Shown here: positions 1 through 8,997 of the stretch, one piece after another
How the letters are laid out: every line of letters starts with the position of its first letter
Numbering within the stretch: the first letter of the stretch is position 1
Source: Antarcticimicrobium sediminis
Lineage (GTDB): Bacteria; Pseudomonadota; Alphaproteobacteria; Rhodobacterales; Rhodobacteraceae
Assembly: GCF_004348975.1 (NCBI RefSeq)
Contig: NZ_SMFP01000004.1
Coordinates: 1-64,000, forward strand
Length of the DNA stretch: 64,000 bases
Direction: 5' to 3'
Translations under genes and position numbers: made by a program
The notes under the pieces: generated by a model
The model's database searches: none
What the model saw: only the letters and a program-made list of their open reading frames with translations
What the model was told of the DNA's origin: nothing

Positions 1-52
1 GCTCCTTGATCATCCCGATAATCTGCGCCTCGGTGAAACGGCTTTTTCGCAT
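1..52 (-). CDS. IS3-family transposase OrfA, N-terminal fragment (cut by window edge)
   Basis: The first 17 codons read MRKSRFTEAQIIGMIKE, the typical start of the helix-turn-helix OrfA protein of IS3/IS407-group elements (the form RxSRFTExQIIGxLxE is widespread). AAGGAG lies a few bases upstream of the ATG at 52 and is a good ribosome binding site. In this family OrfA is the DNA-binding part, and a programmed -1 frameshift into OrfB gives the active DDE transposase. Only the start is in the window, so whether the element is intact is unknown. Confidence 0.8.
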   Translation of the reverse strand, partial: MRKSRFTEAQIIGMIKE

Positions 53-118
53 TCGTCTGCTCCTTCAAGGTTGGGCAGACTCTACATCATGGTGAGGGAT
101 TTCGCGGGGGGCAGGTCA
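1..118 (-). mobile_element. Left end of an IS3-family insertion sequence (runs off the window)
   Basis: The minus strand from 118 begins TGACCTGCCCCCC, which resembles the TG-starting terminal inverted repeat of IS3/IS407-type elements. About 65 bases later an orfA-type transposase begins. The element continues beyond position 1, so its right end and any target duplication cannot be seen. The boundary at 118 is inferred from the terminal motif only and could be off by a few bases. The element reads in the same direction as the transporter operon it abuts and seems to supply that operon's last stop codon. Confidence 0.6.
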
Positions 119-1131
119 AACTCCACAATCATCTGTTCACGCATCCGGTTATCAAGCGGGGCTTGCGCCAAAATCGGAACGGATACAGGGCCGAGACCGA
201 CACTGTCCAGCAGATCGTCCCCCAAGGCCGCGACCGCGGTTTGGTTGCCGTGCCCATAGCCCCACTCGTTTACGATATACGACGCCGATTCAGGCTCCAT
301 CCAGGCGTTCAGGAAATCATACATCAGGTCTTCAGAGTTAGGACCATCAACCACGTTCACATAGCCACAGAACCATGACGAAGACCCCTCTGTGGCCTCA
401 CGGTTGATGGTGACAGGGACGCCTTCACCGGCCAGTGTCGTCGGAGTTTCATTCCATGCCCATGCAACGGTCACTTCGCCCGTTGTCATCAATTGCGCCA
501 GCTCAGCCCCATCTGCCCAGTATGTCACAACATTCGGATGCGCTTTGCGCAGCCAGGCAGAGGCGGCTTCAAATTGCGCCTGCGTCGCTTGGGTCCAATC
601 GGTTACACCTGTCGCCAGGAACGCCAGCGCATAGACGTCGTCGACATTGTTGGGCAGAGAGATGCGGCCAGCGAATTCCGGGTCAAGAAAGACCTGCAGA
701 CTGTCCATTTTCGACGCATCAACCAGATCGGTGCGATAGACCAAGGACGTTGTGCCCCAGTCCGTTGGCAGCATGTAGTATTCGCCATCAATTGCGAAGG
801 ATTCCTTGACCGCGTTCACGTCATCCCAACGGTCGATGCGCGATATGTCCAGAGGCTCGATCAAACCGGCCAAGTGCCATTTTGAGACGGATTGCGAGCA
901 CGGGTGTGCGACATCGACTTGAAAGCCTGACCGCAGTTTCTGAAACGCTTCTTCTTCCTCGCCGAAAAACGAATAGTTCGGCGTGCCTCCGTGTTTCGCG
1001 ACATAGGCGCCGATAAAACCGGGGTCCTCATAGCCAGACCAATCCAGAACAATCAGCTCTTGTGCAGCGGCAAAGGTGGGGATGGCCGCGACAGCCATGG
1101 CCGTTGTCAGTCGTTTCAGTGTGCTTTGCAT
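82..1131 (-). CDS. Polyamine-type ABC transporter substrate-binding protein (PotD/PotF-like), 3' end altered by IS
   Basis: This is a 349-residue periplasmic binding protein. Residues 1-23 form a signal peptide ending AAA, followed by ELIVLDWSGYEDP, which matches the start of mature spermidine/putrescine-binding proteins. It would deliver substrate to the permeases encoded upstream in the same operon. I chose the ATG at 1131 because it is preceded by GGAG and directly starts the signal peptide; a longer frame exists but its N-terminus looks non-coding. The last dozen residues (after MREQMIVEF) appear to be encoded by the terminal repeat of the IS element. The native C-terminus is therefore probably lost and replaced, but only by a few residues, so function may survive. 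Substrate (putrescine, spermidine or another cation) is not decided by sequence alone. Confidence 0.88.
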   Translation of the reverse strand: MQSTLKRLTTAMAVAAIPTFAAAQELIVLDWSGYEDPGFIGAYVAKHGGTPNYSFFGEEEEAFQKLRSGFQVDVAHPCSQSVSKWHLAGLIEPLDISRIDRWDDVNAVKESFAIDGEYYMLPTDWGTTSLVYRTDLVDASKMDSLQVFLDPEFAGRISLPNNVDDVYALAFLATGVTDWTQATQAQFEAASAWLRKAHPNVVTYWADGAELAQLMTTGEVTVAWAWNETPTTLAGEGVPVTINREATEGSSSWFCGYVNVVDGPNSEDLMYDFLNAWMEPESASYIVNEWGYGHGNQTAVAALGDDLLDSVGLGPVSVPILAQAPLDNRMREQMIVEFDLPPAKSLTMM

Positions 1132-1150
1132 GGTTTTCTCCGGTGTTGGT

Positions 1151-2236
1151 TCAGGTTTGTTCGAGCAGGAGAACAGCAGAGGCATTCTCCCAACCGATGC
1201 GGACTTTTTGCCCAACTTCTTTGATTTCGCGGTTTGTGGTGTTGCGCATCGACACGACGACAGGTGTGTCGGACCCGTCAAACTTGACGTCGTAGTAGGT
1301 CAGCTCTCCGCGGTACTCGACGTCGGTCACGATGGCGGGGTTTTCCTTGGGGTAGGCACTTTCCCCGTCATCCAGCACTGTCATCAACTCGGGCCGCACA
1401 CCCGCGCAGTATTTGTTGCCCCCATGGGTATCCGCCTCGGGGCCCAGCGGGATTTCGGCGACACCCAATCCTTCGATCCGTGTCGTCACGATACCGCCCT
1501 TCAGGCCAAGAATCTCTGCCTTGAGGATATTCATTGCCCCGAAAAACTCGGCCACGCGCTTTGACGCCGGGCGCTTGTAAAGCGCCTGAGGTGTATCGAG
1601 TTGTGCGATTTCCCCCTCGAACATCACCGCGACACGGTCCGACATTGTCAGCGCTTCTTCCTGATCGTGCGTGACCAGAACGAATGTGATCCCGAGGCTG
1701 CGTTGCAAATGGCGCAGTTCCGACTGCATTTCTTCGCGCAGTTTGCGGTCCAGCGCAGAGAGCGGTTCATCCAGCAGCAAGACCTTGGGTTTGAGGATCA
1801 GCGCCCGCGCCAAGGCGACACGCTGTCGTTGCCCGCCTGACAACGCATGCGCGGCGCGTTCGCCATAGCCGGCAAGCCCCACTTTTCCCAGGGCCTCGGT
1901 GACCATCTCAGTCGTTCGGGTTTTGCCCAGCCGCTGTGCCCGCAACCCATAGGCAACGTTTTGCGCCACACTCATATGGGGGAAAATGGCATAGCTTTGA
2001 AACACCATATTGGTGGGCCGCTTGTTCGGAGGCACCCCCGCCATGGATTGCCCACCAATCACGACGCTGCCGGAATCGATCCCTTCAAAGCCGGCGATCG
2101 TGCGCAGCAAGGTGGTCTTGCCGCTGCCCGATGGTCCGAGCAGGGAAAAGAACTCGCCCTCTTTTATATGGCAGGTCACGTCGCGCAGGGCGTGATAGCT
2201 GCCGTAGTGCTTTTCGATATTGGAAAGTTCGATCAT
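1151..2236 (-). CDS. ABC transporter ATP-binding protein (PotA-like)
   Basis: This 361-residue ATPase energises the polyamine-type importer. A Walker A loop GPSGSGKTT lies at residues 34-42, followed by a Q-loop (MVFQSYAIFPH), the signature LSGGQRQRVALARAL and the Walker B/D-loop VLLLDEPLSALD. A C-terminal TOBE-like regulatory region of about 120 residues follows, as in PotA/FbpC/CysA-type subunits. I chose the ATG at 2236 (MIELSNIEKHYG) over an upstream in-frame ATG because homologues start here and AGGGCG lies just upstream. It begins 4 bases after the stop of the upstream permease and is followed 19 bases later by the binding-protein gene, so the operon is tightly packed. Confidence 0.92.
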   Translation of the reverse strand: MIELSNIEKHYGSYHALRDVTCHIKEGEFFSLLGPSGSGKTTLLRTIAGFEGIDSGSVVIGGQSMAGVPPNKRPTNMVFQSYAIFPHMSVAQNVAYGLRAQRLGKTRTTEMVTEALGKVGLAGYGERAAHALSGGQRQRVALARALILKPKVLLLDEPLSALDRKLREEMQSELRHLQRSLGITFVLVTHDQEEALTMSDRVAVMFEGEIAQLDTPQALYKRPASKRVAEFFGAMNILKAEILGLKGGIVTTRIEGLGVAEIPLGPEADTHGGNKYCAGVRPELMTVLDDGESAYPKENPAIVTDVEYRGELTYYDVKFDGSDTPVVVSMRNTTNREIKEVGQKVRIGWENASAVLLLEQT

Positions 2237-2240
2237 CGCC

Positions 2241-3047
2241 CTACCACGCCCCGCTGGTGTCGTGTTGACCAAGCCGCCGCACGCTGCGCCGTCTTAGAAC
2301 TTCGGAGAGTGTCAGTAGCCCGATCGAGAGCAGCAACAAAAGCGTACCAAGGGCCATAACACTCGGGATTCTTTGGGGGAAACGAAGCTGTGACCAGATG
2401 TAGACGGGCAGCGTCGGTTCTGTCCCCGACAGGAAAAAGGCGATCACGAATTCATCCAGTGAAATGGTGAAAGCGATCAGCAGGCTGGAGGTCACACCGG
2501 GCATGATCAGCGGCAATGTGATCCTGCGGAACGTGTCAAAGCGGGTTTCGCCCAGATCAAGCGACGCTTCTTCCAGGCTCGGATCAAGTTGTTGGAAGGA
2601 TGAGCGCAGGATGGCAATCGCGAACGGCGTGCAGATCAGCGTATGCCCCATGATGATGGTATAGATCGACAGCTTGAGGCCGGCCAAAAGCACGACAGTC
2701 AGCAAGGACACCCCGATAATGATTTCGGGCAAGAACATCGGCACCATGATCACGCCGATCATCAGGCCCTTGCCCGGAAACTTGTACCTGACTGTTGCCG
2801 AGGTCGCGAGCAGTGCGAGGCAGGTCGCCAGCACGGAACTGGCGGCCGCGATGATCAAACTGTTCAGGGCCGCACCGCGCAATTCGTCCGCTTCGGTCAG
2901 GGAATAAAACCACTCAAAGGTAAAGCCCGACAAGGGAAACGCGATGATGCTGCTGTCGTTGAAGGCAAAGATCGGCAAAAGCAGCGTCGGCGCATAGAGA
3001 AACAGGGTAAACACGATCATGAACGTCGTGAGAATGCGCTTGCTCAT
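2241..3047 (-). CDS. ABC transporter permease (PotC-like)
   Basis: This is a 268-residue inner-membrane permease with about six hydrophobic segments. The first is at residues 8-29. The cytoplasmic EAA loop reads EEASLDLGETRFDTFRRITL, the contact site for the ATPase. Length and topology fit the PotC type, the smaller of the paired polyamine-transporter permeases. The start overlaps the stop of the upstream permease by 4 bases (ATGA), which suggests translational coupling. It should pair with the PotB-like subunit to form the translocation pore. Confidence 0.9.
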   Translation of the reverse strand: MSKRILTTFMIVFTLFLYAPTLLLPIFAFNDSSIIAFPLSGFTFEWFYSLTEADELRGAALNSLIIAAASSVLATCLALLATSATVRYKFPGKGLMIGVIMVPMFLPEIIIGVSLLTVVLLAGLKLSIYTIIMGHTLICTPFAIAILRSSFQQLDPSLEEASLDLGETRFDTFRRITLPLIMPGVTSSLLIAFTISLDEFVIAFFLSGTEPTLPVYIWSQLRFPQRIPSVMALGTLLLLLSIGLLTLSEVLRRRSVRRLGQHDTSGAW

Positions 3048-3922
3048 GCTGCACCCTCCGACGTCAGATAGCGGCGGTTGAGCCAGACAAAAATACCCGC
3101 AACGCTCGTCACCAGAAGCAGCGCGGAAAGTGCCAGAGCAGCCCCCAAAGGCGCATTATTGGCGTTCTTGAACTGAACCTCGATCATGTTGGCGATCATC
3201 AGACCGCTCGGTCCCCCGACCAGTTTAGGGGTCACGTAGTCGCCGATCGTGGGGACAAAGACGATCAGCGTCGCCGCCACGACACCGGGCATCGACAGCG
3301 GCAGGGTGATGCGGATGAACCGCCAAAAAGGCGTGTCGCCGAGATCTTGCGCGGCCTCGAGATAGGCACGGTTCACCTTTTCCATCACCACGAAAATGGG
3401 AAGCACCGCAAAGGGCAACCAAGCGTGGCTGAGCGTCACAACGACGGCCAGTTGATTGTACAAAATGAAATCCAGCGGCTGATCAATCAGCCCAAGTCCC
3501 ATGAGCGAGCCATTGATCACCCCGTTGAACCCAAGGATCACCTTCCACAGGAAAATCCGCATCAGATACGAGGTCCAGAACGGAATGGTGATCAGGAATA
3601 TCAGCAATGCCTTGCGGTTGTTGGGCGCAACAAAGGACATGTAATAAGCCGCCGGATAGGCAAGGCAGACCGTCACCAGCGTGACGATGATCGAAATCTT
3701 GAGCGAGCGGAGCATCAGGGTCCGGTAGATCGGATCGGTCCATGCCTCGACAAAGTTATCGAGGGTCGGTGTGCGATCCAGGGTCAGAAAGTCTTGTGTC
3801 CAGACGCTCATCGCCAACAGGATCATCAGCGGCGCGGCCAGCAACAGGATTGAGAACGCGAAAGGGATACTGATCAGAGACAATCCGCGCCGCGCGTCGG
3901 GGTCCAGTTGCATCTGCCGCAC
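3044..3922 (-). CDS. ABC transporter permease (PotB-like)
   Basis: This is a 292-residue inner-membrane permease, the partner of the PotC-like protein. The EAA loop is EAAQDLGDTPFWRFIRITL. Several hydrophobic helices are visible, the first around residues 18-40. The annotated start is a GTG at 3922 whose G is shared with the TAG stop of the upstream TetR gene. An in-frame ATG at 3913 (MQLDPDARRG) is an equally plausible start. Its position directly behind the regulator gene implies that regulator and transporter are co-transcribed. Confidence 0.88.
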   Translation of the reverse strand: MRQMQLDPDARRGLSLISIPFAFSILLLAAPLMILLAMSVWTQDFLTLDRTPTLDNFVEAWTDPIYRTLMLRSLKISIIVTLVTVCLAYPAAYYMSFVAPNNRKALLIFLITIPFWTSYLMRIFLWKVILGFNGVINGSLMGLGLIDQPLDFILYNQLAVVVTLSHAWLPFAVLPIFVVMEKVNRAYLEAAQDLGDTPFWRFIRITLPLSMPGVVAATLIVFVPTIGDYVTPKLVGGPSGLMIANMIEVQFKNANNAPLGAALALSALLLVTSVAGIFVWLNRRYLTSEGAA

Positions 3923-4551
3923 TATTTGGCCGCCTGCTGTAGCGGGACCGCAATTTGAACAAGGGCGCGTGTCATGGCTTCGATCCCCTCCGTCACGTCC
4001 TGATAGGTCCTGTTTTCAGAGCGGGTAAAGTCAAGGAACAGCATGTTCGCGTTGTTAAAAAGAGTGGCGCCAAAGACCTCGCAGTCGACATCGTCGCGCA
4101 ACAGGCCGCGGGCCTGCACGGCCTTGGTCAAATCGACAACCTGTTCGCTCAGGACGCGATCCGACCGCCGAAGACGGCGCGCCTCGGCTGATGTGACATC
4201 AGCAAAGGAAATCGCGAAACCTTTCCGCCAAAGGGCCTTGTTCAACAACATGGATTGCGGGGCAAAATACTGAAGGAGAAACGCGCAGAATATGTCTGCA
4301 GCAGGGGCATCGAAGTCTGGCACAAAGGCCCGACCAATGTCTTCCAGCCGCTCGTTCTCGATCGCGATCAAGGTCATCAGGATTTCGTTTTTGCCCGGGA
4401 AATAGTTGTAGAGCGTCCCCACAGACACCTTCACCGCTTCGGCAATCTTCTCTGCTTTCACATGCTCGAAACCGTCGCGCCCGAAAAGGTCGGCGGCGGT
4501 GTCCAGTATCAACTGCGTGCGTTCGGCTTTTTGTTGTTCACGTAGTCCCAT
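3922..4551 (-). CDS. TetR-family transcriptional regulator
   Basis: This 209-residue protein has an N-terminal TetR helix-turn-helix at about residues 10-55 (RTQLILDTAADLFGRDGFEH, then VSVGTLYNYFPGKNEI) and a variable C-terminal ligand/dimer domain. It is the first gene of the polyamine-type transporter operon and diverges from the aminotransferase gene. The 153-base gap between them carries an inverted repeat (4593-4626), a natural operator for controlling both directions. The ligand is probably a polyamine or amino compound moved or converted by these genes; that is inference from context. Confidence 0.9.
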   Translation of the reverse strand: MGLREQQKAERTQLILDTAADLFGRDGFEHVKAEKIAEAVKVSVGTLYNYFPGKNEILMTLIAIENERLEDIGRAFVPDFDAPAADIFCAFLLQYFAPQSMLLNKALWRKGFAISFADVTSAEARRLRRSDRVLSEQVVDLTKAVQARGLLRDDVDCEVFGATLFNNANMLFLDFTRSENRTYQDVTEGIEAMTRALVQIAVPLQQAAK

Positions 4552-4592
4552 GAGTGGGTTGTAGGCAGGCAGACTCCCAAAATCAACAAATA

Positions 4593-4626
4593 TTGTAGTT
4601 GAGTCTAAATTTATAATTGACTACAA
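4593..4626. promoter_or_regulatory. Inverted repeat, candidate TetR operator with overlapping -10 box
   Basis: TTGTAGT at 4593-4599 is mirrored by ACTACAA at 4620-4626. The AT-rich centre contains TATAAT (4612-4617), a possible -10 box for the aminotransferase gene. The dyad lies between the divergent TetR and aminotransferase genes. The arms are seen directly; binding by this particular TetR protein is inference. Confidence 0.5.
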
Positions 4627-4704
4627 AATAATCACCCAGTGCCACCATCGGGTGGATCGGCCCTTTGCTGCGGCAACCTCCACTTTCTTCTAAAGGACAA
4701 GAGC

Positions 4705-6066
4705 ATGACTGACGGATCAGATACCCTGCAGGACATCGACAAGACCGACCGTCATTTTTTGCACCCTTGGCAGGATGTGGTCTCGATCGGAGAAGACGAC
4801 TGGACCGTGCTTGAGACCAGTTCCGGCATTTATGTGAAGGACGTCGAGGGCAACAAGCTGATCGACGGCCCCGGCGGTATGTGGTGCGTAAACGTCGGCC
4901 ATGGACGCCGCGAAATCATCGACGCCGTGACCAAGCAGATCAGCGAGCTGAGCTATTTCTCTCCGTGGTCGATGGCCGCGTCGGTCACGACACAACTGGC
5001 CGAACGGATCGCCGGCATAGCGCCCGGGGATCTGAACAACGTGTTCTTCACGACCGGCGGATCAACAGCCGTCGATTCGGCGTTGCGGTTTGTTTTCTTT
5101 TACAACAATTGCCTTGGGCGCCCCGACAAGAAACAGATCATTGCACGGGTGAACGGCTATCACGGCAGCACCTACTTGAGCAGCAGTGTGTCGGGCAAGG
5201 AACGCGAAAAGGCCAACATGGATATGCTCCCGAATCTGGTGCATTTCGTCTCCAGCCCCAAGCCGAAGGACCGCGCCAAAGGCCTGTCGCTAGAGGCGTT
5301 CTGCGACGAGAAAATCGCCGAGCTTGAGGCCAAGATCCTTGAGGTTGGTGCCGACAAGATCGGTGCCTTCATCGCCGAGCCCATCATGGGATCGGGCGGT
5401 GTTGTGGTTCCACCAAAGGGGTATTTCAAGCGCTGCCACGCCCTGTGCAAGAAACACGATATCCTGTTCATCGCTGACGAGGTCGTCACATCCTTCGGGC
5501 GTCTGGGGCACTATTTCGCCTCCGAAGATGTATTCGGCGTGGTGCCGGACATGATCACGACCGCCAAGGGCCTGACCTCGGGCTATCTGCCGATGGGTGC
5601 GCTACTGATTTCGGACCGTCTGATGGAGGACATCAGCCAGACCAGTAACGAGCCGCGCGGTTTCACATCCGGCTTCACCTATTCCGGCCACCCCGTTTCC
5701 GCAGCCTGCGCCATGGCCAACATCGATATCTTTGAGAATGACAACCTGCTCGAACATGTACGCGAGGTAGCGCCCTACTTCGCCGATGCCATGAACTCCT
5801 TGAGCGATCTGCCGGAAGTGACCGACATCCGCGTCATGGGATTGATGGCTGGCATCGAATGCGAGCTTGACGCCAGCACCCCCGATGAAGACCGCGACTG
5901 CGCATTCACGTTGAAGGTCGATGCGATCTGTCAAGACCTGGGGTTGCTTGTGCGTCCGATCTACAACGCCTGCGTGATGTCGCCCCCGTTGACCATAACC
6001 AAGCCTGAAATTGACAAGATGGTATCCATCCTGCGGGCCGGGATCGTGCAAGCCGCCAAGGGTTGA
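4705..6066 (+). CDS. Class III PLP-dependent aminotransferase (putrescine/omega-amino acid type)
   Basis: This is a 453-residue fold-type I aminotransferase. The family signature runs through LFIADEVVTSFGRLG and TTAKGLTSGYLPMGA, with the Schiff-base lysine at about residue 288. Residues FFTTGGSTAVDSALR bind the cofactor phosphate. The closest described types are putrescine-pyruvate (SpuC-like) and beta-alanine-pyruvate aminotransferases. With a polyamine-type transporter diverging next to it, oxidation of an imported diamine or omega-amino acid is the likely role. I chose the ATG at 4705 because AAAGGA precedes it and family members start shortly before the HFLHPW motif. The exact amine donor cannot be read from sequence. 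Confidence 0.9.
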   Translation: MTDGSDTLQDIDKTDRHFLHPWQDVVSIGEDDWTVLETSSGIYVKDVEGNKLIDGPGGMWCVNVGHGRREIIDAVTKQISELSYFSPWSMAASVTTQLAERIAGIAPGDLNNVFFTTGGSTAVDSALRFVFFYNNCLGRPDKKQIIARVNGYHGSTYLSSSVSGKEREKANMDMLPNLVHFVSSPKPKDRAKGLSLEAFCDEKIAELEAKILEVGADKIGAFIAEPIMGSGGVVVPPKGYFKRCHALCKKHDILFIADEVVTSFGRLGHYFASEDVFGVVPDMITTAKGLTSGYLPMGALLISDRLMEDISQTSNEPRGFTSGFTYSGHPVSAACAMANIDIFENDNLLEHVREVAPYFADAMNSLSDLPEVTDIRVMGLMAGIECELDASTPDEDRDCAFTLKVDAICQDLGLLVRPIYNACVMSPPLTITKPEIDKMVSILRAGIVQAAKG

Positions 6067-6603
6067 GGAGACCTCCTGCGTTGTCGTTGTCCCGGCAATC
6101 CTCGCCGAGGTGACGATCTCAAGTTAATCCTCATCACGCCGGAAACGCCTGCGCTTCACCCCGGGAAGTTTACCACGCCTCGCAGACCCCGAATAAGACG
6201 CGTCGCAAGCGACGTCGCTAAACGCGTGTCTTGGATCAACGTCACAAGCTCAGGCAGGCGGTGCGGATGGCGTGGTTTCACTGGATGCATTGCGCCGAAG
6301 GACCAGACGGTGGTCCTTCGCAAGAGGGATAGGGAGATCTACGAAGTTCGCGAAGAAGACGACCGCAGGCGCGTCGCGGGCCCCCATGCGACGCGCCTGA
6401 ATGCGGAGCCAACCGCCGATTTCGTTCCGGGCGAACACACTCGAATATCCCAGAGCATGAAGCGTCATGCAATATGACGGGTGAACAACTGCGCCGCGCA
6501 GGAAATACGGCAAAGAGATCAGCCAAAATCGCCGGCTAAGAGCTGCGCCGGAAGGGGGGCATGTCTGGCTCAAAGCCCAGAGGCCGCGACATGCCGAGAC
6601 GAC
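6067..6603. other. Intergenic region between aminotransferase and wzc-like gene; no convincing gene
   Basis: These 537 bases separate convergent genes. A minus-strand frame at 6250-6573 (107 codons) has some protein-like stretches (FFANFVDLPIPLAKDHRLVL) but no recognised family and no clear ribosome site, so it may be a gene remnant. An imperfect dyad (AAGACGCG near 6196, CGCGTGTCTT near 6222) and a longer one just past the kinase gene (GGCATGTC near 6557, GACATGCC near 6590) could act in transcription termination. Confidence 0.4.
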
Positions 6604-8778
6604 TCAGTTGTCGTAATACCCCTTGGTATAAGCACCGTAGTACGAGCCGTACTTGCCACCATAGCCGTAGCGTTTCATCCGCTTTGGATCAATGTGGTCA
6701 AGGACAAGGCCAGACACGCCCAATCCCAGCATCGAAAACTGATTAAGCCCCTCGGCCACCTGACTTTTTGTCGTCTTGTCCCAGAGCACCGAATACAGGA
6801 TGGCATCGACGGACTGCGCAATGACACGTGCGTCAGGCACAACGAGAACGGGCGGGGTGTCGATGATCACCACATCGTATTTGTCGCGCGCCTGCGTTAT
6901 GAAGTGGTGAAAGCGTTCAGACGAGAAAAGGTCGGCGGCGTTGATCGAGGATTTCTCCCCAATGAGAATATCAAACCCCAGTTCCTCGTTTTTGTACACG
7001 ACATCTTCCAGTTCTGCCTCTCCTGCAATGACCGAAAGCAGCCCCTGTTTCTGATGGATGTCGAAGTACTGGTTAAAGACGCGGCGTCTGATGTCACCCT
7101 CGACCAGCAAGACCCGTTTCCCCATCCCGCTCAGATTCAGCGACAAGGAAATGGAGAGGGTCGTCTTCCCCTCACCGGGCAGGGAGGACGTAAGCATGAT
7201 CGTTTTCGGCGGATTGTCGACGTTGGACAGCAACAAGGAGGTTCGAAGGTTGCGGATCGCTTCAGACGCAACCGAGGTTGGCTTGCTGCGCAGGTAAGCG
7301 ATGATGTCTGCTCTGCTTCGGCCCGGGATAAGCGGGATTTGCCCCATGACGGCGAACCCGGTTTTCTCTTCCAGTTCTGCGGCTGTCCGGAAGGTGTTCT
7401 GGGTCATTTCCCGGGCAAGAACGCCGCCGCAGCCGACAAACAGACCAAGGAACAAGCCCAGGGCCAAGATCTGAGCCTTTTTCGGCGCCGATGGTTGCTT
7501 TGGGGCGATCGCAGCAGACAATAGCCGGCTGTCCGCCTGCTGAATGCCTTCCTGCACTGTCGTCTCCTTCAGGCGCGTCAGGAAGTGTTCGTATAGAAGC
7601 CGATTGGCTTCCGCCTCCCGCTGCAACTGTTCCACACGCACAAACTCGCCAGATTGCGCATTGAGTTGCTGCTCTTGCTCGGTGATCGAGGTCTCAAGGA
7701 CGCGTTCCTGTGCCATGGCGCGACCAAGGTCGATCTCGATACGCTGAACAAGTTGGCGAATGCGCAGATCAAAGCTGTCTTCGGCCCCCTGACGTCCGGC
7801 CTTGATTTCGCCCAGTAGTCGGTTAAGCGCTGGATCAGCGGCCGCATTGGCCAACGATGTGCGGTCATTGCTTTCGAGGGCTTGTTTCAATACGGCAAGC
7901 TTGCCCTCCAGAATAGCACGGGAACTTTGAACCTCTCCCAGACGCGTCCGGCGGTCTTTCACTTGAAGGTTTAAGGCTTCGAGGGCTTCCGGGCTGACCA
8001 ACTCAGAGCTTGCTCGAAATGCTTTCAGGTCGGCGGCGGATTTCTCGACCGTTTTCTGTAGCTCTGCGACCCGAATCGAAAGCCATTCGGTGGCCTGCCG
8101 GGTCTTTTCGAATTTTACCTCGAGCTGGTCCTCGATGTAGACGTCGGCGAGTGTATTTGCGATGGCTGCGGACTTTTGTGGTGACGTGGTTTGGGCCGAG
8201 ATGGCAAAGATGTAGCTGTTTCTCGGATTGGAAACTGACACCATTTTTTTCAACGTGTCGATCGCATTATTGAAGATTTCTTCGTCGGTCTTTTCGCGGG
8301 GCGCTGGCTGATCCCCGTTCCCAAACAGGGACTTGATCCCGGTTCTTACAAGGGCGATCACTGACCCCAATGAAAACCCCGGATCCTCTCGAAGCGCCGC
8401 GTTGAAATCGGGATCTGCGGTCAAATCCAACCGGTTTACTACGCGCCCGAGCAAGGTCCGAGAGATCAAGACTTCCAACTCGGTATTGATCGTGCCCTGA
8501 TCGGTGGACAGACCTGAAACGACGTCTTCCAAGTTGGAGACGCTGGACTGACGGTTCTCCAACGCGACTGTCGCCTCGGCCGTGTAGATCGGGACCGCAG
8601 CACTGAAAGCTTGATACCCGGCCAAGGCAACGCTGCACACCATTGCCAGAACGATCCAGAGCTTGCCGCGCCAAAGCGTTGCCAAGAGCGCCAGAATGTT
8701 GATTTCATCATCGGCCAGATCGCTCTGTTGCGCAGTCTGTCTTTGCGGGGGAGTATGGAAATCAGAGGTCAGTTTCAT
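6604..8778 (-). CDS. Wzc-like polysaccharide copolymerase / tyrosine autokinase (Wzz + BY-kinase)
   Basis: This is a 724-residue inner-membrane protein controlling exopolysaccharide chain length and export. It has a Wzz domain with TM1 at about residues 39-58, a long periplasmic coiled-coil region, and TM2 at about 435-455. A cytoplasmic bacterial tyrosine kinase follows: Walker A SSLPGEGKTT (Lys about 538), Walker A' LLVEGDIRR, and Walker B VVIIDTPPV. The C-terminus is a tyrosine cluster (YGYGGKYGSYYGAY), the usual autophosphorylation tail. I chose the ATG at 8778 because the residues before it look non-coding. It stands alone but diverges from a phosphatase gene, and a Wza-type export gene lies 19 kb away, so it probably serves a polysaccharide pathway encoded partly elsewhere. 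Confidence 0.92.
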   Translation of the reverse strand: MKLTSDFHTPPQRQTAQQSDLADDEINILALLATLWRGKLWIVLAMVCSVALAGYQAFSAAVPIYTAEATVALENRQSSVSNLEDVVSGLSTDQGTINTELEVLISRTLLGRVVNRLDLTADPDFNAALREDPGFSLGSVIALVRTGIKSLFGNGDQPAPREKTDEEIFNNAIDTLKKMVSVSNPRNSYIFAISAQTTSPQKSAAIANTLADVYIEDQLEVKFEKTRQATEWLSIRVAELQKTVEKSAADLKAFRASSELVSPEALEALNLQVKDRRTRLGEVQSSRAILEGKLAVLKQALESNDRTSLANAAADPALNRLLGEIKAGRQGAEDSFDLRIRQLVQRIEIDLGRAMAQERVLETSITEQEQQLNAQSGEFVRVEQLQREAEANRLLYEHFLTRLKETTVQEGIQQADSRLLSAAIAPKQPSAPKKAQILALGLFLGLFVGCGGVLAREMTQNTFRTAAELEEKTGFAVMGQIPLIPGRSRADIIAYLRSKPTSVASEAIRNLRTSLLLSNVDNPPKTIMLTSSLPGEGKTTLSISLSLNLSGMGKRVLLVEGDIRRRVFNQYFDIHQKQGLLSVIAGEAELEDVVYKNEELGFDILIGEKSSINAADLFSSERFHHFITQARDKYDVVIIDTPPVLVVPDARVIAQSVDAILYSVLWDKTTKSQVAEGLNQFSMLGLGVSGLVLDHIDPKRMKRYGYGGKYGSYYGAYTKGYYDN

Positions 8779-8997
8779 AGTCCAAATACTGTCATTATGA
8801 GATGATTGTGTGTACTGGGGGGGTAATGAAAAGCCAATGCAAAACGCGGGCATACATTCATATAGTTAAGATTCGGCTGATAAAGGCATCGAACAGCGTA
8901 CGGGGTTTAGGGCACCGTGTGATACATGCTATGCCTCACCTGCGATATCAACAGCACTTCATGAGTTGCGGTGCACGAGAAGGAACTTGGTAAAGAG
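8779..8997. promoter_or_regulatory. Divergent promoter region of kinase and phosphatase genes
   Basis: This 219-base AT-richer gap separates the divergent wzc-like and phosphatase genes and must carry both promoters. A run of seven G lies at 8817-8823. I could not settle on clear -35/-10 pairs. Confidence 0.35.

Noticed and set aside
6250-6573. 107-codon minus-strand frame in the gap between aminotransferase and kinase genes
   Set aside because: Some protein-like stretches but no family, no ribosome site, and it would start in GC-rich shadow sequence; kept only as a note in the intergenic entry.
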